Shown: positions 1 through 11,231, numbered from the stretch's first letter. The stretch is 64,000 nucleotides of DNA from Tritrichomonas musculus (GCA_039105265.1 JAPFFF010000001.1:620001-684000), one strand, 5' to 3'. Made by a program: numbers and translations. Notes: generated by a model from the sequence alone, not told the origin.

Positions 1-2
1 TT

Positions 3-3000
3 GCATTCCACGTTGATTTGGCAACACTTAAAATATTTCTGCCATTCTTGCTGACTGGAAAGTACAAAGCGAACAAAATGATCCTTTTGTCAACGATCTT
101 TCAGTTTTCTCACGGTGAACATGAACTGAATAAAACATCACCGAGTGAAGGTAGAGATCCAATATGCACTGATCTTCTTCTAATTTTCAGAGAGAATTGC
201 AACGATTTGTTTAAATTCATAATGTCGAATTTGGAGGAAATTGGCAATGATGAAAACATGAAAAAAACTTCATTGAATCTTGCAATTTTTGATGAATCAA
301 TTTCATCTTTAATTGTAAATACAATTCAAATGTCATCATCAATTCATGAAGCTGCTCTTTTCATCAACTTTCTTGAGAACTTTTGCATAAACACACCAAA
401 AATTCAGTTTCAAAACTCTTCGAAACTTGAAGAAATTCTTCAAGAAACAATTAAAGAAAAGAATGAAAAAGAATCTTCTTTTGTTTATCAATTTATATTG
501 AAGAATGGACTTGATGATGACCTTCATTATTTGACAACTTATCCTTCTCTTTTATCTTATCTTGATCCATTGAATAATCATCTTCTTCTTGAAATTTTGT
601 TCAACATTTTGATGAAAGATGAAACAACAGCAACAAAATACTTCCAAATTCTTCTTTTAAAAAGTTGCACCAATAATTATTTAACAACTGAAAAAATGAT
701 TAAGAATTACTCTAATGAAATTCATACAAATGAAAATGCTTTCACTAAAGCTGTTAAAAATTTGTTTGTTTTTGATCAAAAGAATGAAAGATTCATTTTG
801 AAGCCAGAATTTGAATCTTTGTCTGATTCAACTTCTAATGTAATTATTTCTAATCTTTTACAGCAAATTTCACAGACTAATTCATTCATCATTCTGAAAA
901 GTATTGCATCTTCATTCCCATTCCTTTTTGAGGACAAATCTCTGCATATCTTCAAAATAGTTCTTCAAACATTCAATCATTTTTGTCTCGTTTTTGATGA
1001 AGATGAAAAAGAAGATGAACAAAAAGAAAACAAAATTAAAATGGCTCTTTCTGCTTTGTCATTTCTTCATTCAACTCTTTTCTCGCCGAAGATCCTTGAC
1101 GATTTCGTCATTTGGCTTTTTGACAACATTAAAACATTCACTGAGTCACAAACCGTTTCATTTTTCATCGTTCTTCGTTCATTGATGAATATTGAATGCA
1201 TTAAAAACATTCTTTTATCACAAATGATTAAATTCAACTTAATTGAAGTTGTTAAAAATATATTCATGAAAGATTTGCCTGGTGACTCATTTGGTGATTA
1301 TTTCTTGAGTGCTGTTTACAGCTTGCTGGAATCTTTCTACTGCTCATTGAAGAAAATTACAACAAAAGATGAAATTATTATAAACGAGCTCATGAAGGTT
1401 GAAAATCCATTCCAAGAATCTCTTGGCAAATATTCGGCTGTTTTACCTGAAATGCAGCAAGAATCTTTTCTTCATCTTCAATTGGAAAAAGTTGATGATT
1501 TCATTGACAGAATTAATAAACCCGAACCTTTCTGGCTGACTTTTGATTTTGATCAAAGGAATGAAAATGAAAACAAAAACTCGTTCAATCATCAATCATT
1601 TCTTTCTAAGTTCACAGAACAATCTGCTGAAGGCACAAACATTCTTTCTTCCCAAGTTAATTTTCCAAGCAATTTGACAAATTCAATGCTTCATTATCTG
1701 TCCACAAAACCTGCGTGGATAACGAATTGCATAGAAGACAAAGAATGCTTCATTTTGCTTCCACAACACCATCAAATCCTCAGCCAAATGAGTTCCGATT
1801 TAAAGCAAATAGAGCTTGAAAACAAAGATGATCGCGAGCTTTATAATATGCTTGATTTGTATTGCAATAACTGTTTGTTTGAAAAGTTGATCGAGCAAGC
1901 AACATCGTCAATCAGTGATCAAGCATTTACATCACTTTGTTCACTAATAAACGAGATCGTGCAGAAAGATGCAGGACTGATTTCTCTCTTGAAATGCGTG
2001 AAGGATTTCCTGATCCACAATTCGGCTGATTTGAAGTCTATGCGTCGTCTTGTTGACATTCTGACGAAGACATCAAACACGAGTGGATTCGAAAGCAACT
2101 TCATCAACACTTGTGGAAACAGTCTTCTCAATATAATCTTAATTCCAGAGTTCAGAGAAGATCCATTTCTTCTTGCCAATGTTTCCAACCTTTTCTCACT
2201 TATTCAAGAGAATCAGCAGCCAAGTCGTATCGTTCATCTAGTTGGCTTCATGCTTTTCCAAAACGATCCACAAATTGTCCACAAAGCTCTCGTTTTGTCC
2301 ACGAAAATGGAGAAGCCAAGCCAAGACTTGCTGATGCCAATCATCAAGAACCTCTTTGACAGGCTTCTTTTCAGCAAGGGCAAAACGAAGCACAACGAAC
2401 TGTCTTTGATTTTGAAGACATTTCCAGATGTTGCGCATGAAAGGAAGAAACAATTGCTGGAATTGATTGACAGTCTTCTTGAAGACTTCAACGATCATAA
2501 CGAGAATCAAAATAAAGAAAAGAAGCTCGATTTGATCGGCACTTTATTTGACATCTTGGCACCGAAGCGAGACAAGCTTGAAATAGACGACATGATTCTT
2601 TCACCTGAATCACATTTCATTCCACAATCTGTCCGGAAAACAGATCCTGATTTCTGGTCAATCTTCTCTCGTCATTATCCAAAAGTCGTCCAAGAGTTGT
2701 ACCAAAATCCGATCCTTCTAGGAACGGCATTTAAATTCCTGCTTGGATATCCAGGGCTGGTTGAGTACAACATCAGGCACGCGTACTTCAGCGAGACCAA
2801 GAGGAAGCTTTCGAAAGAAAAAGTTCTCAATTTCAGCATGAATAAAGCATCAGTGTTGAAAGATACATTGAAGCAAATGTGTCGTCTTACTATCGACGAC
2901 TACTTCAAGACTTTCCAAGTTCAGTTCATCGGTGAACGGTTCAAGACACGAATTGGAGACTATTATCGTGCTCTAATAAAAGAGATCTTCGATCCGAAGT

Positions 3001-3782
3001 ACAATTTCTTCATCTACACTGAGAACAAGAAAAGCTTCCAAATCAATCCAAATTCAAACCCGAAAAATTTGGGCTTTTTCAGATTCACTGGGCAAATCAT
3101 CGCTCGTGCAATTCTCGAGGATGAAAGCTTGAACATTCACCTGGCTTCTTCTTTCTACAAGATCATTCTTCAGCTTCCTTTCGAGCTCAATGATCTCGAG
3201 GAAATTGACACAGAGCTTTACAATTCATTGAATCTTAACAAAGACGAAGAGATGGACTCAAAAATTGAGTCTCGTCTCAAAGATTCAATAAGAGAACAAG
3301 CTAAGATGTTTTGTGACGGTTTCTATCAAATCATTCCTTGCGAGCAGATCAAGATTTTCACACCAAAAGAACTCGACTTGCTAATCTGCGGAATGCCGAT
3401 GATTGACGTCAATGATCTCAAGAAAAACGTCGAGTTCGAATACCCTTACAACCACGAGACGCCGTCTGTGAAGCTCTTCTTCAATGCAATCGAGAAGTGG
3501 GACCAGGAGGATCTCTCGAAGCTCGTCTTGTTCATTACAAAGTCGTCTGAGTCGGTTGTTTCTGGATTCAAGTCACTCAAAGAGAATGGAAACCCGATAA
3601 AAATAGCACCTCTAAAGGACACTGAATTGCCCCAGTCTTTCCCACTCATAAACACACTCCTGCTGCCAGAATTTGACGACGAGGACAACATGAATTATCG
3701 GTTCTTCGAGGCATTCACAGATATCGGCACCAGCTTGATGCCTCAAAGAAAACAGAGGAATAAAAGACCTCGAATTGTGTAA
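3..3782 (+). CDS. HECT-domain protein, 3' part, probable pseudo-E3 (catalytic Cys replaced by Leu)
   Basis: The frame is open to the left edge of the window, so the gene starts upstream; numbering below counts the TTG codon at 18 as residue 1. The first ~900 residues are helical, Leu/Phe-rich and low in recognisable domains, as in the long N-terminal parts of UPL/HUWE1-type ligases. A HECT N-lobe runs from about residue 940 (LKDTLKQMCRL, then QINPNS, then FFRFTGQIIARAI and the SFYK motif). The C-lobe spans about 1140-1250 and ends with a normal-length tail. HECT ligases normally have LPxAHTCFNxLxLPxY, where Cys forms the ubiquitin thioester. Here the motif reads LPQSFPLINTLLLPEF, and the Cys position is Leu1210 (CTC, 3645-3647). 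The frame is otherwise intact over 1,254 codons, so it is not an obvious pseudogene. Membership of the HECT family is clear; loss of thioester activity is inference from the alignment by eye. Confidence 0.88.
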   Translation, partial: AFHVDLATLKIFLPFLLTGKYKANKMILLSTIFQFSHGEHELNKTSPSEGRDPICTDLLLIFRENCNDLFKFIMSNLEEIGNDENMKKTSLNLAIFDESISSLIVNTIQMSSSIHEAALFINFLENFCINTPKIQFQNSSKLEEILQETIKEKNEKESSFVYQFILKNGLDDDLHYLTTYPSLLSYLDPLNNHLLLEILFNILMKDETTATKYFQILLLKSCTNNYLTTEKMIKNYSNEIHTNENAFTKAVKNLFVFDQKNERFILKPEFESLSDSTSNVIISNLLQQISQTNSFIILKSIASSFPFLFEDKSLHIFKIVLQTFNHFCLVFDEDEKEDEQKENKIKMALSALSFLHSTLFSPKILDDFVIWLFDNIKTFTESQTVSFFIVLRSLMNIECIKNILLSQMIKFNLIEVVKNIFMKDLPGDSFGDYFLSAVYSLLESFYCSLKKITTKDEIIINELMKVENPFQESLGKYSAVLPEMQQESFLHLQLEKVDDFIDRINKPEPFWLTFDFDQRNENENKNSFNHQSFLSKFTEQSAEGTNILSSQVNFPSNLTNSMLHYLSTKPAWITNCIEDKECFILLPQHHQILSQMSSDLKQIELENKDDRELYNMLDLYCNNCLFEKLIEQATSSISDQAFTSLCSLINEIVQKDAGLISLLKCVKDFLIHNSADLKSMRRLVDILTKTSNTSGFESNFINTCGNSLLNIILIPEFREDPFLLANVSNLFSLIQENQQPSRIVHLVGFMLFQNDPQIVHKALVLSTKMEKPSQDLLMPIIKNLFDRLLFSKGKTKHNELSLILKTFPDVAHERKKQLLELIDSLLEDFNDHNENQNKEKKLDLIGTLFDILAPKRDKLEIDDMILSPESHFIPQSVRKTDPDFWSIFSRHYPKVVQELYQNPILLGTAFKFLLGYPGLVEYNIRHAYFSETKRKLSKEKVLNFSMNKASVLKDTLKQMCRLTIDDYFKTFQVQFIGERFKTRIGDYYRALIKEIFDPKYNFFIYTENKKSFQINPNSNPKNLGFFRFTGQIIARAILEDESLNIHLASSFYKIILQLPFELNDLEEIDTELYNSLNLNKDEEMDSKIESRLKDSIREQAKMFCDGFYQIIPCEQIKIFTPKELDLLICGMPMIDVNDLKKNVEFEYPYNHETPSVKLFFNAIEKWDQEDLSKLVLFITKSSESVVSGFKSLKENGNPIKIAPLKDTELPQSFPLINTLLLPEFDDEDNMNYRFFEAFTDIGTSLMPQRKQRNKRPRIV

Positions 3783-3840
3783 AATCAATTATTACTTGTT
3801 TAAACAAAAAATAGAAATTAATACTATTTATTTCAATTAA

Positions 3841-4180
3841 AGGAACTGATTACCCAAAAGAGACTTTTTGTAAGGGTATTCAAAAATTGAAAGAAAATAT
3901 TTTTTCTCTCAATTTTTTTTTATTTTTGAGAGTATTAAAAAATAAAAATATTTTTACATAATTTTTTCCGAGACTACATACCGCCTAGCTGGCGTCGAGA
4001 GAAGCCGAGAACCAGCGGATGGCGGTAAGAATCGGTAAAAATTATGTACCATAAAAAGATTTAAAAATCTTTTTATTTTTTTATATTTTCTCAGATAAAA
4101 AAATTGAAAGGTAAAATTATTCTCATTCAATTATTTGAATGTCATTACATAAAGTCTCTTCTGGGTAATCAGTACCCACT
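3841..4180. mobile_element. Foldback/MITE-like element, almost fully palindromic
   Basis: The two ends are inverted copies: ACTGATTACCC plus AGAGACTTT-type sequence at 3844-3872, and its reverse complement at 4144-4176. The complementarity continues inward through ACATAATTTTT(T/A)CCGA at 3957-3972 and 4032-4047, then TACCGCC/GGCGGTA, then GCTGG/CCAGC, to a loop near 3991-4011. The whole ~340 bp can therefore fold into one long imperfect hairpin. TTAA occurs just outside both ends (3837-3840 and 4180-4183), which could be the target duplication, although the right end has about two extra bases. The centre is much more GC-rich than its surroundings. No ORF is present. It could be a non-autonomous DNA transposon or a structured RNA locus. 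Confidence 0.75.
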
Positions 4181-4768
4181 TAAATATTTAATCAAAAAAT
4201 CATAAACATTTATAATATTATTAATTTTTTTTTTTTTTTTTTTAATAGAAATTTTTTACTTAATGTGCTTTTATAAACAAATTTTAGAGGTTTGAAAATT
4301 GGGCACCATTTTTTGGTAATATTATGCTCTTCAATTCAATAGTATATATCTGATGATGACAATTTTCCATACAAACTAAAAGAATTCAAATTGTACTCGT
4401 TTAGATCCATTAAAAAAAGCAAATTTAAAATTCAATCGAGTTGAATATTTTTCTGGTTTAGTAAATTAATTTCCTCATGTTTTTATTATTAGAATGATTG
4501 ATCTTTTCTTTCTTTTAGATTCAACAAAAGATTTACTTAATATACAATTTGAATTTATGAACAATCATTCTAATTCGATCAATAAAATTAATCAACATTT
4601 GAAATAAAAGAAAATTAACGTTCTAGCAAATATCATTGAACTCATAAAAGTAAAAACAAAATCCAAAGTAATTATTTCTTACAATGAATTTAACGGTTAA
4701 AACTGAAAAATATAATAAATAACAAATAAGTAACGGTTATTTTATTGATTTTGAAAATGAAAGAGAAG
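4181..4768. other. AT-rich spacer
   Basis: No coding frame or RNA gene is recognisable. It contains a poly-T run near 4225-4245 and short A/T runs only. Confidence 0.6.
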
Positions 4769-5038
4769 TCATTTTTTTCCATTTCTAGCTTCTTTAAGTT
4801 CTTCCATTAATTTTCTGATCATTTCATCCTTTTCTGCCAATAGTCTTTCATATTCTTCTTCTTTTTCCTCCATTTGCTTTTTATATTCTTCTTTTCTTTC
4901 TTCCATTTTCTTTTCATGCTCTACTTCTTTTTCTGCCATTTGTTTTTCATGCTCTTCTTCTTTTTCTGCCATTTGTTTTTCATGTTCTTCTTCTTTTTCT
5001 GCCATTTGTTTTTCATGTTCTTCTTCTTTTTCTGCCAT
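4769..5038 (-). CDS. Repetitive charged coiled-coil protein, short or fragment
   Basis: This is an 89-aa reading frame made of 11-residue units of the type EEEHEKQMAEK, then a more diverged coiled-coil tail (KQMEEKEEEYERLLAEK, then MIRKLMEELKEA) ending in NGKK. The pattern predicts a single charged coiled coil. The frame stays open upstream without an ATG to a stop at 5171-5173, and that part reads SESPRKWSLTGNVHNDKS before entering the repeats. It may therefore be the 3' end of a truncated larger gene rather than a gene starting at the first Met of the repeats. No function can be named. Confidence 0.4.
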   Translation of the reverse strand: MAEKEEEHEKQMAEKEEEHEKQMAEKEEEHEKQMAEKEVEHEKKMEERKEEYKKQMEEKEEEYERLLAEKDEMIRKLMEELKEARNGKK

Positions 5039-5066
5039 TTGTTTTTCATGCTCTTCTTCTTTTTGT
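4918..5066 (-). repeat. 33-bp minisatellite, about 4.5 copies, coding
   Basis: The 33-bp units are nearly identical and in frame, each encoding 11 residues of the coiled coil above. The close identity of the copies suggests recent slippage or unequal-crossover expansion. Confidence 0.8.
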
Positions 5067-5309
5067 GCTTCACTAGTAGATTTATCATTGTGAACATTTC
5101 CTGTTAATGACCATTTCCGAGGTGATTCTGAAAAGTGTGATGAAATTTTATAAAAAATATTAATGAAATTTCATTAAATGCTTGTTTGAAATAAAGTAAA
5201 TTTATTTGAAAAATTTCATAAAAAACAAATAATTAAATATAATATAATTATAAATATTTAAATATTTAAATATAATTTTAAAATTACATTATATTTTATA
5301 TTTAAATTA

Positions 5310-7450
5310 CATGAATTTTTTTTTTTTTTGAAATGCCATAAAATATCTTTTGAAATGTTATAAAAAACTTGTTGAAATCGTATAAAATATTGCTTGAAAT
5401 CATATAAAATATCTTTTAAAATATAAAAAATAATTGTTGAAATCCAATAAAATATTTGTTGAAAATTAAATAAAAAAGTAGTTGAAATATCATAAAATAT
5501 TTGTTGAAATTTCATAATAATATATGTTGAAATGTCATATAATTTATGTTGAAATGTCATATAATATATGTTGAAATCCAATAAAATATTTGTTGAAATT
5601 TTATAATAATAAATGTTGAAATCCAATAAAATATTTGTTGAAATGCCATATAATATATGTTGAAATGTAATATAATATATGTTGAAATTTTATAAAATAT
5701 ATGTTGAAATCAAATAAAATATTTGTTGAAATCCAATAAAATATTTGTTGAAATGCCATATAATATATGCTGAAATCAAATAAAACATTTGTTGAAATGC
5801 CATATAATATATGTTGAAATGATATAAAATAAACAAATTGTATAAAAGATTTAGTTGAACTATATGAAATGATGATGGATTTAATTCTTTGAAGGGTATA
5901 CTTTTTATAAAAAATAATCGAAACGAAATAAAATAAATAGGCTAAACATCATAAATATTTATATGAAATGTAATAAAAAAGATAGACAAACTTTATAAAA
6001 CACAAAAATTGAATCTCATCAAATTTAGTTGAAATTCCATAATATAGCATTTAAAACTTCATTAATTATTTGCTTTAAATTATATCAATTATTGGTTGAA
6101 ATGTCATATAATTTCATTCAAACGAAATAAATTATACCATAAAAATTGTATAAAATATTTGTTGAAACCTCATATAATATCCGATGAAATTGCATTAAAA
6201 TATTTGTTGAAATTGTATTAAATTATTTGTTGAAATTCCATTAAAATATTTGTTGAAACTGGATAAAATATTTGTTGAAATTGTATAAAATATTTGTTGA
6301 AATTATATAAAATATTGTTGAAATGTAATTAAATATTTGTTGAAATTTTATTAAAAATATTTGTTGAAATGTAATTAAATATTTGTTAAAATTGTATAAA
6401 ATATTTGTTGAAATTCCATTAAAAATATTTGTTGAAATGAAATCAAATATTTGTTGAAACCCAATAAAATATTTTTGGAATGTCATTAAATATTTGTTGA
6501 AACCCTATAAAATATCCGATGAAATTGCATTAAAATATTTGTTGAAATTTCATAAAATATTTGTTGAAATTATATAAAATATTTGTTGAAATTTCATTAA
6601 AAATATTTGCTGAAATGCCATTAAATATTTGTTGAAATGTTATTAAATATTTGTTGAAATGTCATTAAATATTTGTTGAAATTTTATCAAATATTTGTTG
6701 AAATTACATTAAAAATATTTGTCGAAATTATATAAAAATTTGCTTGAAATTATATAAAATGTTTGTTGAAATTTTATAAAAAATTGCTTGTAATTATATA
6801 AAATATTTGTTGAAATTTTATAAAAATGGAAAAGAAAAATTGGATAAAAAATTTATTGAATTTTGTGAAATGTTAATAAAAAATACCATAAATATAATTG
6901 AGAAACGTCATAACAAACAATCATAATTTCATAAACGATTTACTTAAATTTTATAAAATGATTGTTGAAATTTCATGAATAATTAATTGAAATCAGATAA
7001 ATTTTTTTGGGGAAAACTCGATAAAATATTGAGATGCAATGCAATTAAAAATTGGTTGAAATTAAATAAAATAATTATAGTATTGAAATATAATAAAATA
7101 TTAATTGAAATATAATAAAATATTTATAGAAATTTTGTAAAATATCTGTTAAAACATCATAAAGTATTTGCTGAAATACCATAAAACATTTGCTGAAATG
7201 TCATAAAATATATATATATATATGAAATAGCATAAAATGTTTGTTTAAATTATATCAAAATATTTATTGAAATTACATTAAAGCTATATTGAAATATAAT
7301 AAAATTTTATTGAAATCTTATAAATCATTTTGTTGAAATTGTATTAAAAATAATTTTTGAAATGCCATAAAATTATTGTTGAAATATAATAATTTATATT
7401 AATTGTAATTTTTATTGGAACGTCATAAAAATTTTATTGAAATCGAGTAA
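5310..7450. repeat. Degenerate ~20-bp AT minisatellite array (about 2.1 kb)
   Basis: The region is built from variants of a unit like TATAAAATATTTGTTGAAAT. The TTGAAAT core recurs roughly every 19-22 bp, with the intervening AT part varying (CATAAAAT, CATATAATATATG, TATTAAATATTTG). Copies are best conserved between about 5440-5830 and 6160-6840 and fray outward. Reading frames in it are only translations of the repeat. Spacing is variable and there are no unique spacers, so it is not a CRISPR-type array. Confidence 0.85.
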
Positions 7451-9181
7451 AAAATTAAAGATGAATTCTTTGGCGAGAAAAAAATATATCCATTATATGA
7501 ATTTTTGAAAAATACAATAAAAAAATTAATTATTTTTTCAAAAATATTTCATATATTCCCAAACTTTTTATCATTATTCATATACCCTGATTCCGCTTAA
7601 ATTTGTAATTTAAGTAACGTGTTTTTTGCTCGTTTTTTATTTTTGTGAGTATAGTTGAATTATAAATTAGTTAATTTAATATGGTAACGGTATTTTTTAT
7701 GGTAACCCTATTTTTTTTGTGAAAAATTTTAAAATTTAAGTTTCATTTTTTCTCGATATATATGATATTTATTTAAAAACAAAATATATCAACATATTCA
7801 ACAATACACATATAATATGAAACACAAATGAATTGATGCATAGCATTTAAAAAGAATTTTTTTTCAACATTGAAAAGAAATAAATAAATTCCAATTTTTT
7901 CAAGCTATACAAGAGTTTTTGCAAATTTTTTTATTTATTTAATTTATGATATATATAATGTTTAAAACTTTCCATTATTTTTCTTTTAATCTAATATGTG
8001 GCTTCAAAAATTTTAATTTTTTAAAAGCAATTGAAAATTTTCATTGTATTTTTCAATCTTTTATTATTTCCCTATAAAAATATGATTCTATTGTATTTTG
8101 TGCGAATAGGTAAAATTCTTTCTTCTTCTGTACAAATATGATTCTATTGTTTTTAATAAAATAATAATCAATAGCCTTACTTTGTGATAAAATTTGGTCA
8201 CCTATATTCAAATTGTTGATTGAAATGAAAATAATTCAGTTAACTCAATGAATAAAAACAATGAGTTCATTTAAAAAAATAAATTGAAATAAATAGGAAG
8301 CAAATTGAATACATTGAGATATTTCAAAAGATTCTATCATATTTTGAAATAAATTTATTTATTTATTTATTTATTTATTTTTTTTGAAAGCCACTCAGAA
8401 TCCACTTCCATCTTATTGAATCCACTTCTTAGTTTTCAAATTAACGTTATATCAAATAAATAGGTGAAGTTCATCCATATCAGAGAGTAAACAATGAATC
8501 TAATGAATCTCAAAATTCAAAAGAAATAGAACTTAGCCCTGAAGGAAATAATGTACATGAATAATATATTAATGTAAATAAACGATATCTTATTTAATTT
8601 ATCATCAAATATTATATCAAAAAAGAATCGATTCTTCCTAAATTTTGTATCAATACCATATCCATATTGTACATTTAAATATAAAATTTTCATTAAATTG
8701 ATACCCAATCATAGCAGATAAAAAAAATGTCAACGTTAAATGGCAGAAAAAAAAGTATTGAATTGAATACTAAATTTTGTAAAATTCTATAGTGCAGACA
8801 AAAAAAAAAAATTAATGGACAAAAGTCACTTTCACTTCACCTCCAAATAAAAAGTTGATTTATTTTCTGGAATATTGAAGTGTTTTAAATTATAATTTTA
8901 TAATATTATTTGATATATATTATATATTTTGTTTTAATGATTATTAGTTTAATTACTTGATTAGGTCTGCTGTTATTTTCACAAAAAGAAAAACATATTT
9001 TTTGCCATTATCTCCATAAGAAATTGATTAAAATGGAATTAAAAGTTGAATTATTAATTGACACATGATGCTAATAATTGTTGTCAGATAAAATAATCAA
9101 AAATCCAAATATAAATTTAAAAAATGTATTTTATCATTTTAGGTGAAATCAATTTCGAACCTTGAAAAATTTTATACTAAT
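7451..9181. other. AT-rich spacer with one possible transposon relic and a TTTA microsatellite
   Basis: No gene is seen. At 7675-7695 it shares a 21-bp string containing ATATGGTAACGGTATTT, followed by a second GGTAAC about 20 bp on, with the terminal repeat of the element at 39195-40916. At about 8354-8380 there is a (TTTA)n microsatellite. The rest is A/T runs. Confidence 0.5.
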
Positions 9182-10756
9182 TAAAGACAATAAGCCAATG
9201 GGGATTAGTCTTCCAATTAAATGAAGATAATTCTACAGCTTCAATAATTAGTTCAAAATATGTCAATGGATCGTTAACAATTCCGCGAACAATCAATTCT
9301 AATGACGATAATTTTATAATTAAAACATATAAAATGGTCAAAAATTTAACCTTCTTTTGAACATTTATAGATGTATTGAAAAAGTGGAAATTCCAACTTT
9401 TATTGTTCAAATTGGACCACATGCGTTCTACAATTGCACAAAGCTTAAATCTGTCACTTTTTTGCCTGAAAGCAAACTCAAGTCAATTGGCGAAAGCTCG
9501 TTTGCTCATTATTCTATTGAAAATTCTGAGCTTCTATTGTTTGAGCCGTTTGTTTTTTATGAGACACAAATTGAGAGTTTATTTGTTCCCCCAAAAGTGA
9601 CAGAATTTAAAGAAGAATGGTGCTCGAAAACTACAAAATTGAATAGAATTTTGGTCTAAAAAATAACGAGCTTTTTGAGTTTGTTGATGGCAAATTTCTC
9701 GTTGGGAAATCTGACCAAAAAAGTGACTTTTTTGATGTCCTTCTCTTTGCACGACGAGATATAAAAGAAGCAGCCATTCCATCCTTCATCTCGCGCATTT
9801 GTTGCAAGTCGTTTGCTGATTGCATGGAACTCAATTCAATCACTTTTTGTGAAGATTCAAAACTCAAAAAAATTGATAAGAAAGCTTTTTCTTTCTGCCC
9901 AATTGAGTCCATTTTCATTCTATCGTCTGCTGATACAATTGGTGAGAAAGCTTTTTATGAATGCTCCAATTTGAAAAGCATTCAAAATTTTGAGAACTCC
10001 CAAATTCAAAAAATTGAGGACCTAACTTTTTCAACAAATAAAATTGAAAGCCTTTCAATTCCATACAATCTTATTGAATTGAAGGAACTTTAGTATGATA
10101 GAACTTCAATGCTGTATGACATTTTAGTGCCAAAATATAATCATTTCTTCAGTTTTTTAAACAATTCTTTCCTAGTTGGAAAAGCGAATCAAAAAAGTGA
10201 CATTTTTGATGTTCTTTTATTTTCAAGACGTGATATAAAACATGTTATCATTCCACCGTTTATAAGTGTCATTTCGCCTTATGCATTCAATGAGTGCATT
10301 CAAATTGAGTCAATTGAATTTCCTGAAAATTCACAACTTACAAAAATTGACATGCTAGCTTTTAACAATTCTTCAATTAATGAAATTGTCATCCAATCGA
10401 ATGTTACAACGATTGGTGATGATGCTTTTAATTACTCTCAATTGAAATCCATTGAATTTGAGCCAAATTCAAAGCTCGAATTCATTGGAAAAAGTGCTTT
10501 CGCATCGAACGAACATGTCCATGTGACAATTCCAGAAAGTGTCAATTTTGTTAGTGAGTTTGCATTCTTTGATAACGAGAAACTGGAAACCGTTGAATTT
10601 CTTGGGGAGTTTTTGACACTCGGATATTCTATTTTAGGCTCCGCTTCATTGGTGTCTTTTCCAAATGCCCGAAAAGCGACCAATTTTAGAGTTTTTACTC
10701 TTGGCTTATCAAGAGATCTCATTTTGTTCATTAATGCAAATGCAACATTGGATTGA
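9182..10756 (+). pseudogene. Broken LRR_5 (BspA-like) protein gene
   Basis: Translated pieces line up into one LRR protein of the trichomonad type. The N-terminal piece reads QWGLVFQLNEDNSTAS and then GSLTIPRTI. Repeats follow with IGPHAFYNCTKLKSVTF, and two linker motifs of the form FLVGK, QKSD, FDVLLF and RRDIK occur (about 9690-9770 and 10165-10245). The frame is broken by a shift near 9350, another near 9650 (just before KNNELFEF), and an in-frame TAG at 10091-10093. The last segment (10109-10756) is the longest intact part and ends at a TGA. No signal peptide or membrane anchor is seen. The lesions make it a probable pseudogene; the duplicated linker motifs suggest internal duplication of a ~150-aa unit. 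Confidence 0.75.
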
Positions 10757-11212
10757 AATGAATATAATTTAGCTAAATTTTCTTTTTATTTGATGCACAA
10801 CTTGAAATTGAGCATAAAATTAAAAATTGATTACTGTTTTTGCTTTTGGTTCTTTTTATCCATTGGGACAAATGCAATATTAGATTGAAAAACATATTCT
10901 TTTTTTTATTTCAGAAAATAAAATATTTTTTATATCTAAAAATAATGAATGAAGCTCAATAATTATAAACTAATGACTCATTTTAAAATAAAATAATATC
11001 TTTTTATTTCTGCATTTCAATTGAAAACAGGTATTAAATTAAAATGCTTCTCTTTTTTATGATTCTTTCAGTTTTTATCACATTCAGTTATTTTTCGTAT
11101 TTTTTTTAAAGGTTTGATGAAAATTTGAAATGATTTCTTCTCAATTTTTTGAAAATTTTTTATTCAAATTAATATAAAATTTTTCTATAATTTTTCAGAA
11201 AACATCATGACA
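10757..11212. other. AT-rich spacer
   Basis: Nothing coding is recognisable. A/T runs dominate up to the initiator-like motif before the next gene. Confidence 0.6.
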
Positions 11213-11218
11213 TCATTT
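11213..11218 (+). promoter_or_regulatory. Initiator-like TCATTT, supports the start at 11232
   Basis: It matches the trichomonad initiator consensus TCAYTW, with the putative +1 A at 11215, 17 nt before ATG 11232. An upstream out-of-frame ATG at 11206 would lie outside such a transcript, which favours 11232 as the true start. Confidence 0.4.
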
Positions 11219-11231
11219 TTTAATTTCAATC

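Noticed and set aside
5258-6486. Open frames of 81-122 aa rich in FNIYY and QQIF
   Set aside because: They are translations of the 20-bp repeat array with no independent codon bias or domain.
5310-7450. CRISPR-like array
   Set aside because: No unique spacers, degenerate repeats, variable period, eukaryotic context.
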